This document shows, piece after piece, positions 11,041 through 22,100 of a stretch of DNA of 64,000 nt. Positions within the stretch are counted from its first letter, which is position 1. Every line of letters starts with the position of its first letter. The notes under the pieces are model-generated. The model had not been told where the DNA came from and did not search any database. It saw nothing but the letters and a program-made list of their open reading frames with translations. The stretch covers positions 119,144,703-119,208,702 of the forward strand of contig OY294070.1 of the NCBI GenBank assembly GCA_958510875.1, given 5' to 3'. Made by a program: the position numbers and the translations under genes. The stretch comes from Endomychus coccineus (taxonomy: Eukaryota; Arthropoda; Insecta; Coleoptera; Endomychidae).

Positions 11041-11479
11041 TCTTCCTGCGTTCCATGAAAGAATTAAATACTGGAAACAAATATTTTCGGAAATCCTTCT
11101 CATATCATGTTGTAGTCGGTTTCTGTTTTGCAAAGAATATAAACTTTTTGATTCTGCATCCGTTCATCTGTACTAATTTGAAAGATTGGTGATTGTTTCT
11201 TGTTTACACTATTGAAGAAGTAGCTAGATATATTGGAAGAGATAGCCTAATAATCTCCTCATAAAAGTATTAAATGGAATAAAAATAAATATTATATATA
11301 ATATAGTTACTAATTTTTAGATAATTCAAACTCATTCTATTGTTCTGTATGAATTGTTCACATTATTATGTGATACAATTTACAAGAAGGCACCTTATCA
11401 TTAAAGCAATCTACTGACAACGATGCGAATAAAACTCCACATAACGATCTTCTCAGGTGTAAAATTAATTAACTCACCT
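11041..11479. other. no gene recognised
   Basis: AT-rich sequence without a supported feature. Confidence 0.5.
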
Positions 11480-11549
11480 GCCTCGACCGGTGTTGTATTT
11501 CCTTTCAAATGAATTGTGAACGTTGTACGCATAAAATAATGATTTCATT
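11480..11549 (-). CDS. candidate small exon, unknown
   Basis: Seventy bases lie between a strong acceptor (pyrimidine run ending TTCCAAG, 11550-11558) and a consensus donor CAG|GTGAGT (11473-11479). One frame reads MKSLFYAYNVHNSFERKYN then TGRG. A second frame is also open, so the coding frame is not certain. No family is recognised. Confidence 0.25.
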
Positions 11550-11789
11550 CTTGGAAAAGAACTAATAACTCCACTATTTCAATAACAGGTTTATCAGGCT
11601 ATGAATGACTTCAACAATTGAATTATCTCATTGGATATAATTGTACATACAACTTATAATCTGAAATCATCTCCGCCAGAGGTATAAATAACCCCATTTG
11701 GACAAGCTGAAGAATCAAGTGATCCAAACGCCATCTAACATGAATAGTTAATAGACATCGATAAATTAAATGAACCTGTTTCACCCAAT

Positions 11790-12045
11790 CGGTTATTTTG
11801 AAATATCTCAAGGTATGGCTACCTCCGCTCGGGGTATTAATAACGATATCTTTTACTTGCTGCCTGCCCAGAAAAACTTTCTCTTGCATAAACGCAAATC
11901 TAACACATTACTTTCAACTTTAACACCCTGTATCTCAGTAAGTAGCAGACTTAGTCCCATTATTCTTGATATAATATAATTTTTCCTTCTGAACATGCGG
12001 TTACAATTTGGGCTATTATTTATATATCACCTTGTACAGTAAAAC
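11790..12045 (+). repeat. second copy of the interspersed repeat at 8800-8976
   Basis: It shares the CACCCTGTATCTCAGTAAGT region, TTTTTCCTTCTGAACATG and TTACAATTTGGGCTATT, and ends ATATATCACCTTGTACA. Extra sequence on its left is not in the first copy. A minus-strand open frame covering it (11623-11889) is not convincing as coding. Confidence 0.5.
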
Positions 12046-13990
12046 TTCTCAATAGTGGTCACTAAAAATATTATACAATTTTTGCCGTTTAGAGGAGTGT
12101 TCGCTATATGACGTGTACCTTGTGACTTTCCGGTCAACTGCTTACTGCGGTAAGCTTCAAGTCCTCGGGCGCCAGATTTTTCTAAAGGTTCACTCCTTTT
12201 AGAGGACTTCTGCTAGGGTCCTGACCACTAGGCTTGTCACTATGCTATCTATAGATAGCCTTGTCCCTAGGGTAGCTACCGTGAAGTAAAACCAGGGCCC
12301 ATTGGGCAGAAAATAGTATCAAAATTGTAGGCTTTATTTAATATTGATACCTGGTCAAAACTTAGCTCGTTAAAAGATGGAGCAGAAATAATTTAATAAA
12401 ACGGGGAATTCCAAATATTAAAATATATAATAATTATAACAAATACACTTTCAGAATAATTTATCAATACAATTGAACGGTAAATTTCACAAAAATCCAC
12501 CCAGGTGGAAAATGTAATGAAACTCAAACGATATGTGCAAACTGTTACAACATATCTACTTTTTTACGATATGTTCGGTATTTAATTTCAATTGAACGGT
12601 ACGGAATCGGTTGATAAATGATTCACATTTATCAATTTGCGGAAAATTCAAATCAAACAGATCCTAGCGTAATAAGCGGTGTTCGGTAAATATTCAGATA
12701 GCAATTTTACTTGAAATGTTCATTTCACACTACGATATATTGAGCGGTTAAAATTCGGTCGGATCGAAAGATATTGGTCTGCACTAGATTTCCGGTCGTA
12801 CGATATCAGATTTTCACGGTATTTTCGGATAATTACTCTAATTGAGCTTATTCTGTCACATAACCCACCCTTGTACTAGCTATCAACGGAGTTCCCGGTA
12901 ATTGTATGACAGTGTTAGATTTCATACAGATTCAGAATCTAGACAATTAGGGCTTATACTTCCGGTATGTCATAGTGTGCACAAACCCTAACTATCGTAT
13001 TTGCAATAACCCCTACATCCACGGCCGGAGACTTCTCATACGAATAAGGGGTAATTACTATTATCACTCACACAACCACCCCAGCTTATACTTCCGGGTT
13101 GACACAGCGTGCACAAGCCGTTGGCGGTTTGGTCGTCTAGGATATACTTATACTTCCGGGTTGACACAGCATGTACAAATATACCAAAGACGCCCCTGTC
13201 GTTCAAACATACACACTCTGTACACACCATACAATTACTTGAATATTTTAATTCACGTGCGAATTCAAATCGTGCCCGGTCCGACCTATGACGGGATAAA
13301 CTCAAATATAACAATTCAAATTACTGAAAGCTACGGAACTCAAGATATCATACAATAGAACATTGCCAATCATAAACCACGGAAATCAATATATCGTAAT
13401 GCCCAAAAATATAAACTATTTAGCTATCATTTACCTTATGTAAAAGTTCACTAAACGGAACACTATTGTTAATTCAAATGTTAAATCTGACTTGAACTCG
13501 GATAATAATTAATTCACTTTGATTTTAATATAATAATCTCATTTTAACGGTACCGATTGATAATCAAAATCACATAAGAGAGTAACGGTACTGATTGATA
13601 ATCAAAATCACGAAAGAGAGTAACGGTACTGATTGATAATCAAAATCACAAAAGAGCGGGTCACACTTTAACGGTACTAATTGATAATAAGAGGACGATC
13701 TTTTGTCTGTCATTGCTTTTATATGTTTTCGAGGTTCTGGTCAAGTCCGCTCCACCAATTCCTTATTTTGTGCCAAGGGTTTTTTACTTATGTCCCGAAC
13801 AATGCTTAAAAGAGACGCTACTTTTTAGATCTAAAATTCGCGCACATGATATCACTTTAGTTCCTCTCGGCACAATAAACAACTGTTAACGGAGTTTTTT
13901 GGTTGTTCGCCCCTTTTTATACATAAGGCTGTTCCAAAGTTTGATGCGTTAACTTGCCAGACCCCCGTTTTTACAACATATTTTATCGGA
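12046..13990. repeat. repeat-rich AT region, possible degenerate long terminal repeat
   Basis: There is a possible minus-strand primer-binding-like string, the inverse of TGGCGCCCGAGGAC, at 12161-12174. A GC-poor segment follows. The motif CTTATACTTCCGG occurs three times (about 12955, 13085, 13148). On the minus strand, TATAAAAAGGGG (near 13905-13920) and CATATAAAAGC (near 13720) resemble core promoter boxes. These would fit a very long minus-strand LTR beginning TGTTGTAAAAACG near 13979, but no second LTR or gag-pol is visible. The 127-residue frame at 12975-13358 crosses the repeats and is not believed. Confidence 0.25.
13545..13690 (+). repeat. 38-bp tandem repeat, about 3.5 copies
   Basis: Units start at 13545, 13583, 13621 and (partial, after a 10-base insertion) 13669. 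Each begins TAACGGTAC.GATTGATAAT and continues CAAAATCAC.AAGAGAG. The first three differ at only a few positions. Confidence 0.9.
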
Positions 13991-15120
13991 ATGAATGCAA
14001 TTTTTAAACGGGATTCATCTATTTGAATAATTACAGTTATTCAAAATTGCGGAAATTTAGAAAAGTGACAATCTCGGAATACACATTCGGTGTTCACGCA
14101 TATCTATTGGAATAATGAACTGTTCCAACTGAGTTTACATGTAATATCCGTATTTACTGCCTGATCTAAAATAAACGATATTTCAAAATTTAAGCTTCTT
14201 TACAGCTATAAAGGAATACAAACTCTGGAGGATTATGTAAAAAAAGTAACAACAATTACATATGTTATTTTATTAAAATTTCATAAAAATTATATGTGGA
14301 ATGGCTTAAAAAAACAATTCGTCAATAATCGAAAGATTTATGTAATAGTAATATTATTAATATAATAAAAAACAGAATTATTTCACATCTTTTTATTGAG
14401 AATTTATTCAATATAATTGCAAATGGATCGCCATTTGAAGAAACTAATCATTTCAGAATATCATAAAATTTAATTTCTCAAAACCATTTTGAATGTATAC
14501 ATTGAAGCTAGAAGCATGTTTTATTTTAAAATCTCAATTGAAATGGGTATCGGAGAACGAAACTACATATATGATGATGTTTCAACCCAAAAGCCATAAT
14601 CACTATTGTGTAATATTAAAATTTTCAAAATGTACTTTTATTTATTGTTATGTAGCTCCATTTATTTGTAACTAGGTACATGATGGAAATTTTCCTATGC
14701 ACTCCAAATTTGTTAGACATGCGAAATTGTTTTCAATTGTGCGAATAACAAAACCCTAGTTTTCCTATATCCGAAAGTGAGTGCAAGCTCCTTTTTTCTG
14801 CAATAATGGGTTTTTTCACCTGTTTTAGAGTTTGGTTTTTAGTTTTATTTTTGGTCATTCACACTGTTTGGTAAGCTACATAATTATGGTCTTTTCATTG
14901 TCAATCTATAGAGATATATTTGCAAAAATAAACTCCAATTATATATTTTGATTTTTTTTTAATAAAATTTAATTTCCATGAACATTAAATTTACTCATAA
15001 TAGTGCGCGCACACGTATAATGTAGAGGGAGTAAGTTGTCATTGAGCGCATATATAAAAATGAATCACTACATTTCATAAGAAAATTTGGGAAGAAAGTT
15101 GAACTTCAATCCTTCAGAGT
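13991..15120. other. AT-rich intergenic, nothing recognised
   Basis: No protein-like frame or repeat; several homopolymer A/T runs. Confidence 0.5.
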
Positions 15121-15171
15121 AAAATTGTATTTATAATCGCATACGTCTTTTACATGTGGAAATTTTCTTAT

Positions 15172-15390
15172 CTAGAACAGCATTTCTTCACACATAGCTT
15201 CCAGAGCTGGGCTTCGTTTCGGGCTCTTCTGACTTTTACACTTCGGGCAAACGTCGTATTTTATGAAACAGTAGCTGCAAATGGTGTGTCCTTCCACGCA
15301 CAATGGAATTGGAGGTTTCACGTATTTCTTGCAGTTCACACAGGCGAACTCGGAGAATAATATTCTGTCAATTTCGTCATATATCGTCAT
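15172..15390 (-). pseudogene. Siah/Sina-type RING-finger exon, broken
   Basis: The exon starts directly after an acceptor (TATAATTTCAG, 15391-15401) and reads MTIYDEIDRILFSEFACVNC. The RING cysteines and histidine follow in C3HC4 order: CVNC, C then EGHTICSYC, and CPKC, with the Siah-like YVKPPI between the first pairs and a LEAMCEEM helix after. Siah proteins are E3 ubiquitin ligases with a substrate-binding domain after the RING. Here a stop follows MLF. Beyond it the same frame resumes RKFPHVKDVCDYKYNFTLKD, resembling the start of that domain, then hits another stop. So it is a decayed or truncated paralogue, though a RING-only product is possible. Confidence 0.65.
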
Positions 15391-15883
15391 CTGAAATTAT
15401 ATTACATACTTATTAGTTGTGGAGATCTGAACACTTCTGTGTAATACTGGAAGAAGTCAAGTAAGAAGTAGACAAGAAAAATCCCATTACTGGATAGAAC
15501 TACAAGGATTGGGGTGGTCAAACATACTTTTGGGATAACATATCCAGATAAGATGACTGCACCAATAATGAGCAAATAAACTCAGCACACCAACAAGAAT
15601 TCTAACAGGGTACTGTCGGTTGAGAGAACACCTTAAAAAGCTCATATAAGTAGACGAAGAAGAGTCCATAGAAATTTTACTTACTATGTTTTTGAATTAA
15701 TTTCACTACAGATATATTCAATATAGGGGAAATATTATTCTTTAAAATATTTGATTTAACTTCGAGTCATAATGGTTCGATTGGATTAAATACACAATAG
15801 TAGGGGTAAGACGCAACGCAACGTGTTCTTCATCAATTTTGAAAACTCTTAATACCCCGTTTTTTGTAAGTTTCTTCAAAATA
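15391..15883. other. no gene recognised
   Basis: Sequence between the Siah-like exon and the mariner end; this would be the intron or upstream region of the RING fragment. No further exon was found. Confidence 0.5.
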
Positions 15884-16783
15884 CGAGGTCTGTCGCAAAA
15901 GTATCCGACTACTTCGATTTCTCGGCGCTTGACTTATTCTTCGTTATCCGGGTGGTGGCATCTTTCAAAGTAGTCCCCATTTTATTGAACAACAGTCTCA
16001 TATCGATGCTTCCACTTTCTGAAGCAGTCTTGAAAGTCAGTTTTTGGAATCGCCTTTGGTGCATTCGTCTCATTAGTATCAACAGTCTCTTTGTCGTCGA
16101 ATCGGTATCCTTCAAGCGGCATTTTCAATTGAGAAAATAACCAAAAGTCGCAGGGAGCTATGTTTCAATATTTTTTAAATTTTCATCACTATTGATCACT
16201 TCCAGATTGTCCTAAGCGATTTCTAATCGAAGGTTATTTTGCTGTTCTGAGAGCACCTTAGGGATGAATTTTGCACACACACGAGTCTTTCCTAAATTCT
16301 CGGTTAAAATTCGCCTAACAGTACTTTTTGGTATTCCAAGGTCATCTTCTAGTTCCCTCACAGTCAAACGACGATCTTGTCCAATCGCAACTCGCACACG
16401 CTTGACATTATTCGATATTGTTCCCGTCGAAGGTAGACCATAACGAGAACCACTTTTAAACCGCTTATACCACTCTTTTATTTATGTTTTGCCCATACAC
16501 TCGCCTCCAAAGGCCTTTTGTAACATTTCAAGAGTTCCCACACAACTTTTACCAAGATTAAAACAAAATTTTCCGCAAATTCGCTGCCGTCATTTTTAGC
16601 AACAAGCAAAATTCGACGAACGCAAAAAAAAACGTAGTGAACAAATACACGCTGCGCGGGAACCAAGGCGTCTAATCGGTAACTAAGGCATTTGAGGAGA
16701 AGGTTAGGAGTTACTGGTGACGTTCGTACCCTACAGAGGTCGCTTGAGTGAATGCAAGTCGGATACTTTTGGGACAGACCTCG
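15884..16783 (-). mobile_element. mariner (SETMAR-like lineage) relic with terminal inverted repeats
   Basis: Ends read CGAGGTCTGTCGCAAAAGTA (15884) and the inverse of CGAGGTCTGTCCCAAAAGTA (to 16783), flanked by A/T. Minus-strand text: N-terminal NFCFKLGKSCVETLEMLQKA and GGECMGKT (about 16570-16470), then GQDRRLTVRELEDDLGIPKS with TVRRILTENLG and VCAKFIPKVLSEQQ (16397-16230). After a large internal deletion removing the catalytic core comes the C-terminus LEGYRFDDKETVDTNE, CFRKWKHRYETVVQ and GDYFE (16110-15930). At 900 bases it cannot encode transposase. Confidence 0.85.
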
Positions 16784-16839
16784 CATTATCATCATTATCT
16801 ATCAAAGAATTTTGAATACGTGCTTTGTTGCTGTTAGAA

Positions 16840-17102
16840 CTAGGCAACTACTTGACAACTATGATAACTAACATTATCCATTACAATTACGCTATTTTCA
16901 TTTTGAAGAAGACGATGTTCAAACCAATCTTTAAAAAGTCTTGCGTCAGTGTCTTGGTGGTAATCTAGAAGGAAATCTATTATGTTTTTAGCTGGAAGCA
17001 GTTCGGAACAAATCCATTTTGTTATTGTTATTCTTTTGCCTTCATTTGGAGTAGCTGGTTTGGCATTTTTTTGAAAAATCTTTCCAGTCTTTTTTCGCAG
17101 TT
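16840..17102 (-). pseudogene. IS630/Tc1-like DDE transposase gene, 3' part (split by the hAT element)
   Basis: The minus-strand frame holds DYHQDTDARLFKDWFEHRLL and NSVIVMDNVSYHS, the second-Asp block of insect IS630-like DDE_3 proteins. Its upstream half is at 19399-19950; the join is at the 8-base duplication TCATGTAT. After the join a KKTGKIFQKNAKP-type stretch sits in a different frame from the upstream text, so there is a frameshift as well. It stops shortly after VVA at 16840, losing the last catalytic Glu region. The insect family includes both transposons and domesticated copies. Confidence 0.7.
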
Positions 17103-17303
17103 TCATGTATGAAGGGCTGAAAATATACGCATATATATGCATAGTTTTTCTTTGAAATATGCAACAATATGCATTTATTTGTCAAAATATGCAATTATAT
17201 GCCTTGAATATAACATGGAAAAATGAAAATAAAGAAACGCCGACTCTTACAAAAATTATTTATTTTAAGTAAAATTGAAAGAAAAATATAATAGGTTAAA
17301 TTC

Positions 17304-18125
17304 TTAACCTAAAATAGTATAAAATGCATTTATAACGATATATTTTTCAAAATTTTCCAATAAAAGTGTTTGCCTCCTGTCTGTAAAAATATGTTTGTAC
17401 AAAGAAAAAGATCTTTCAACATCTACCGATGTGATCTGGCAATATTTTAATTCGGGTAGTAAGTTATAAGGCCAAGGTATTACTTCGTTGGATGGTTTAG
17501 TATCAAAAATATTTTTGACTTCCATTAAATACTTAAAGCCTTCATTCTTTCCCACAATAACTTCGAGTTTATTTCTTACTTGATTTCCTACATCACCGGG
17601 AACTTTTTTGCATTTGTCGGAAAAAGTTTCAACAATATTAATTGATTCTCTTAAACTCATATTCCTACTTTCTAATGAAGTTATTATATCTGGTATAAAA
17701 CTAAAATCAACCTTAATAAAAACAAGTTCCTTAGCTAAATTTACATTTTTGAATACTGCTTGACTTTGCACAATACACTGTGAATTGTCTTCTAAATCTA
17801 TAACTATGTCTTCAATGGCTTCAAAATGGTCTGCTTAGAATATCGCGGCCTTAATCCATGTTCCCCATCGAGTAATTACGGTCTCTGGAGGTAAACTAAC
17901 TCCTGGCAATTTCTCTCTATAGATCTGCACTTTTAGAGGTGCTTTCAAAAACACTTTCTTTACATTTGAAACTAATTTGTTCACCAAGGGATATGCTGTA
18001 CTAATAGTTTCTGCAACTCTGTTTATCCCGTGTAAAAGGCAAGTGACATGTACCATATTGAGATAAAATATTTTTAAGTTTTGGCCTACTTTAACCATAT
18101 ACGGCGCTGCGTCGGACAAAAACAC
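17304..18125 (-). pseudogene. hAT transposase, central and C-terminal parts
   Basis: The first piece (18125-17835) has [26 protein letters not shown] and [11 protein letters not shown], the conserved hAT block with the second catalytic Asp and a CxxH motif. A stop at 17836 separates it from EAIEDIVIDLEDN and the last piece (17771-17304), with PWPYNLLPELKYC, VDVERSFSLYKHIFTDRRQT and IVINAFYTILG, the dimerisation region. A single stop and the upstream shift are the only breaks I see. Confidence 0.85.
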
Positions 18126-18753
18126 TAAAAACTGGATTTAGTAGAAAAAAATTTGATAGAGACTGCTGAATAAATCGAGTTACGGTCACATTATTTGTTT
18201 TGTCTAACTGTTTAGAAGATATTAAATATGGCTTCCCTGGCTCATTTTCTTGGAGCCCTCCAATAATAAGATGTGCGATATATCGACCACATGAGTCTGT
18301 GCTTTCATCAACAATAATATAAAAACGTTCATCGCCCAGTGAGACTTTAATTTCTTCCATTACGGTTTCGTATACTGTTTGCACATACTTCTTTCTAAGT
18401 GTGGATTCGTCAGGGATGTTTTGATTACAATATTTTTGCAAAAAATCTGTGAATTGTGTATTTTGCAGTTTCTTCAAAGGTATATTTGCTGCGACTAAAG
18501 CTTTGCATAAGTCTTGATGAAACACCTCCTTTTCACTCTTTGGTTTGACATTTTGGAATGCGGTTTGCACACACTGCTGAAGCACAGATTTATTTTTCTG
18601 CAACTTAGCTTTATGCATAGCTGTTTTCAAGTGTTGATCAATTTGGAACTTCTTTTCACAAACAATGATTTTGGCACAAACTTTGCAAAACACTTTATCC
18701 CCACTAAACTCCAACTCAGGAAAATTTTTAATCCACGAAGCGGCTTTCGGCAT
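18091..18753 (-). pseudogene. hAT transposase, N-terminal two fifths (frameshifted)
   Basis: Begins MPKAASWIKNFPEL. The zinc finger has CKVC and H-x5-H spacing (residues about 24-47). A helical region follows, then the first catalytic Asp in VDESTD near residue 150. The frame ends at 18091 through a frameshift; the continuation is in another frame from 18125 to 17835 and then 17771 to 17304. It lies wholly within the hAT element. Confidence 0.85.
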
Positions 18754-19398
18754 TTTAGGCGTTTGAAATAAATATTTTCGAAATCACTCTTTTCACACTG
18801 GAATCCATCGACAAATTAAACGATACAATATAAACACAAAAGAAGAGACCACATTTGCTCTCCAATTGGGCACCGAAAAAAAACAAGACAAGAAGGTTCA
18901 CTTGGCGTCGGTACTTTGAAGTCCGAACTATAAAAGCAAGCCGCCGCATTCCAACTAGACCCCCGCGCACCGGACAGAAGTTTCTTACTTACTGCCACCG
19001 AACACGACTTGCCACCACTAGGGATTATTTAAGTGTGCCAGCGAAGTAGACAACATTAGGGGTGGAGCTTCAAATGAACCTTCTTGTCTTGTTTCTGTTC
19101 GGTGAATTAGGCAAGCTGATTACTTGGAAATTCCTAAACATCCAATAAATGCCGGCAGTAAACCATATAATAATAAAATGGGTCCATAAACCATGTAATA
19201 ATAAAACCTACCCAACTTTTAAATTATTTCAATTATCTGCAAGGGTCGCACTTAATCTTTTGATAAAACGAAAAACATAAAAATATGCACACAAATTTTA
19301 TTTTTGCCGAAATATGCAATTTTTTATGAAATTTGTAAAAATATGCAAAATATGCAAATATATGCACTTTGCATATATTCCGCCCTTTAGTCATGTAT

Positions 19399-19950
19399 AT
19401 CAAAGCATGTTTCGTCAAGATAGATAATTTGACGAGTTTCTGACACATATTGTTTAAAAGACAACAAATATCCATGACGCCATTCCCGTAAATGTTCAGA
19501 TTCCATTAGGGTTTGTCTTTTGTCAATCGTGAGATATTCAAAACCCATTTCTTCTTACACTTGAAATGGTACCGGAAATATTTGTCTCGTCGTTGGTCAG
19601 CCTATTGTTTACGGAAACCAGGGTAGGTACAGATTGTTCTTCATACATTTCATAAATTGTCCTTCTTAATAAATCTACATCATTCTCGTCAGTACTTCTA
19701 AATGTGCCAGAGTCATGTCGCTTTTTTCAAGGAATAATAGGCTTCAGTACTATATTTTTTACCGAAGGTAAAGAAGTACTCGTTGAAGTAGACGTTTCGG
19801 ATAAAGCATCACTTGAAATGAAATCTCTTTTCAGCAAAGACTGATATACTTTGCTAATTATTTGTTTAGCATCGGGAGATAAATGATTTCTTCTGACAGT
19901 GAAACTACAAGATGATTCACTACCAGCACAAGCCAAGGAAGCCATATTCT
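19399..19950 (-). pseudogene. IS630/Tc1-like DDE transposase gene, 5' part
   Basis: Starts MASLACAGSESSCSF at 19945. It has a Ser/Thr-rich stretch, a stop at about 19730, then text continuing as NDVDLLRRTIYEMYEEQSVP with a LREWRHGYLLSFKQYV helix and QIIYLDETCFDIHD, which carries the first catalytic Asp. It is interrupted there by the hAT element. The N-terminal LRRTIxExY...PTL pattern is typical of the large insect DDE_3 family. Stops and frameshifts make it a pseudogene even without the insertion. Confidence 0.7.
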
Positions 19951-20370
19951 AACACTAGTAGAACAAAAATCACTCAATAAGAACTAAGAATTTCAATTTA
20001 AATTTGACATTTATATTATTAGGTATATAATACGTCCGAAGGTCTATTCCTACCTACATGAAATGGTATAATTAGGATTGCAGGTGAATAAAATTTGCAG
20101 ATACTTCGGCTGTACCCGAAGAGATGTTAAATTTGATTTCTTTCATGGCCAGAAGGATAACTAGGGGTCATTGCAGCCAATGACGATTCTTGTTATATTT
20201 CTGGGGTGTGGTTGTTGGCAGTTTATTCATTATTCACATTCATGGTGAAGGGTTGTTCTAAATTCACAAAAAATTGAAATTTGAATCAATTTAGGAAGTC
20301 GTTTTGATACATTCCAACATGATAATACACATCTTTTGTTACTGACTAAAACCTGATGTATAACCAGCAT
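19951..20370. other. no gene recognised
   Basis: Intergenic; a TAAGTAAGTAATTTATT repeat begins at its right edge and belongs to the next element. Confidence 0.5.
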
Positions 20371-20371
20371 G

Positions 20372-20980
20372 AAGTAAGTAATTTATTTAGTAAGTAAGTA
20401 ATTTATTTCATACATTGATAAGAACCTCTATGGGGTAGAACAGGTCACAGTAAGAGAAACAGAAAAAAAAATGAATGACGTTAGCCTACAATCATAGATA
20501 CATGTTAAAATTGAGGAGAATAAAAACAATTTGAATATAAAATATTTCAGTTTAGTAAAGATTGATTTCAAATTAAGCTGATCAGGTTGTCATCAAAGTA
20601 TTCATCAATTGTGTGGTAAGCCCTTGCAACGAGAAATGATTTCAGAATGGATTTCAAAACACTCCTAGGTTTAGAGCGAAGTGCTTGTGGAAGTTTGTTA
20701 AATATTTTTGCTGCCAAAAACTGAAATTTTTTTTGCAGATAAGTGTAATTCAATTTTTGACATTTTATATTTTCCTCCAATCTTATTCGATACTTATGAT
20801 TGTCAGCGTTGTTCATGAATAGAGATGGGTTATCTCTGACAAACAAGACGGTTTCATAAATATACATAGCATAGAAGGTAAGTATTTTATACTTAACGAA
20901 AAAGCTCACACAGCTCTGCATTCTCTTGAGCCTGAATATATTTCGCAAGCACCTTTTTAGTAAGATGAAGATTCGGGATA
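20372..20980 (-). mobile_element. 5'-truncated non-LTR retrotransposon, RT C-terminus and 3' tail
   Basis: A 126-residue minus-strand frame (20948-20568) reads KYKILTFYAMYIYETVLFVR, then AAKIFNKLPQALRS and FLVARAYHTIDEYF. This is the C-terminal block of insect non-LTR reverse transcriptases (YIYE, KLYNKLP, EYF signature). The 3' end carries AATAAATTACTTAC repeats at 20372-20415, a typical short tandem tail. The 5' end abuts the 1416-bp array at 20980. Confidence 0.8.
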
Positions 20981-20985
20981 CCTAC

Positions 20986-21727
20986 GAGCTAAATTTTTCA
21001 AATCATCATAACCCGAGTTCCCCCAACATGAAGTTGTATCAGATGTAAATAGCAAGCAATACCAGCAATATGATTTATTGTGTACCTCAGATCCCGTTAA
21101 CTATAAATATTTTTTATAATTATCAGTATCAAATGATCGATTTTGAAACATACCTGTCATCACTAATCCTTTCAAATCCGGTAAAGGCCGTTTATTTCTA
21201 AAAACACTTTTCTGTCATACGTTAATCCACTAAATGGATTTTCTAAGATCTCAGCAACTAAATCACTACTCATTTTAACGTTCAATAACCAAAGAACTCT
21301 TTGTTAATAACTCACCGAACAGATAAATTATAACTTAACCTTACATCGCGTGGCGAAACAAAAACAATAACTGACGGAGCACGTGTCGCTGTCGCAGCAA
21401 GTATCGTATTTCTTACGACCGACCGAGTGTGTACGAGAAGCTAGCCTACATAGAGTGTTGCCATATTCGCTGTTTTACCCTATTTGGCAATTTAACTGGT
21501 TGGAAAAACGGCAACTGTGTTGACCACACGTATTTAGCGTTTGAGATATATAGAGAATCTAGCCTCTGGCCACTGTTGCCAGATTAAAAATAACTACTGA
21601 GAACGGAGAATTAATTGTAAAATTTAAAGAATTATCAGAGAAACAGGAAATAAAATGGAGAATGATCATTAAGATAAATTGGTGAGGAGGCTGAGCCTCC
21701 TTAGCCTCCTTCGAGGAGCCGCCACTG
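20986..21727 (-). mobile_element. hAT (TTF-type) 5' end with two coding exons, repeated in each tandem unit
   Basis: Minus strand: the terminal repeat CAGTGGCGGCTCCTCGAAGG starts at 21727. A start codon lies at 21273 (MSSDLVAEILENPFSGLTYD), followed after one frameshift by KRPLPDLKGLVMTG and a GTATGT donor at 21153. An acceptor TTTATAG (21101) opens exon 2: KSYCWYCLLFTSDTTSC and GYDDLKNLARG. In units 2 and 3 this continues across the unit border as IDRHEKSQEHITSSIKFKLT. This is the N-terminal TTF/DUF4371-type zinc region of hAT transposases. Equivalent copies are at about 22402-23143 and 23818-24559. No catalytic domain is present. The frame is shifted, so it is not active. Confidence 0.75.
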
Positions 21728-22100
21728 CTGCATATTGTGAAATGTCAATGTTGATTGCAGCAGGTAGATCGTTTACATAGTTAATATACAACAGCCTACA
21801 AGTACCTACAATTTATACTGCACCACCAACTTTCATAGTTTTCACAGTTTTAGTGCTAAAATCTTTGCCAGGATTTCCTGGGACCGAGACAGTACCATCT
21901 TCGAAGATCTTTGTTTCTTCGAGATAAACAAATAGGCGCACTTAAAACTTCATTTCTCAGTTTAGTATGCCGATGTAAAACAACTTACATGTATCGCAGT
22001 TTACACAGCACACGATGTCGATGTACGTAGATTTGCATTTCTGATAAGAATAATTGTTTCTGTACTCTTGAAGATTAATTTTAGCAAAATTTAGATTCAG
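21728..22100 (-). mobile_element. reverse transcriptase remnant interrupted by the hAT end
   Basis: Just outside the hAT terminus, the minus strand reads LLYINYVNDLPAAINIDISQ then YA. This matches the RT block before the catalytic Asp-Asp (Y.NDLP...QYADD), so the hAT element inserted at the catalytic motif. Further upstream another frame is open (EDGTVSVPGNPGKDFSTKTV) but its identity is unknown. It is repeated in units 2 and 3. Confidence 0.45.

Larger units (their letters stand above)
17111..19390 (-). mobile_element. nearly complete hAT transposon (zf-BED transposase) with 8-bp target duplication
   Basis: Perfect direct repeats TCATGTAT (17103-17110 and 19391-19398) flank 2280 bases. The ends are related inverted sequences (GAAGGGC.G near 17111; the inverse of AAAGGGCGGAATATATGC at 19388). 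Subterminal copies of AATATGCA cluster at both ends (17150-17205, 19265-19370), likely transposase binding sites. Minus-strand transposase: BED finger CKVCAKIIVC...HLKTAMH (18700-18600), DUF659-type core with YIIVDESTDSCGRYIAHLII (18325-18270), [10 protein letters not shown] and [12 protein letters not shown] (18120-18010), and C-terminal dimerisation SVDVERSFSLYKHIFTDRR (about 17420). One frameshift (about 18091-18125) and one stop (17836) break an otherwise intact frame, so it is young. Confidence 0.9.

Noticed and set aside
12975..13358. 127-codon open frame on the plus strand
   Set aside because: It runs through repeated CTTATACTTCCGG blocks, an opposite-strand frame is open over the same bases, and the composition is not protein-like.
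18514..18771. plus-strand 85-codon frame
   Set aside because: Antisense to the hAT transposase BED-finger region.
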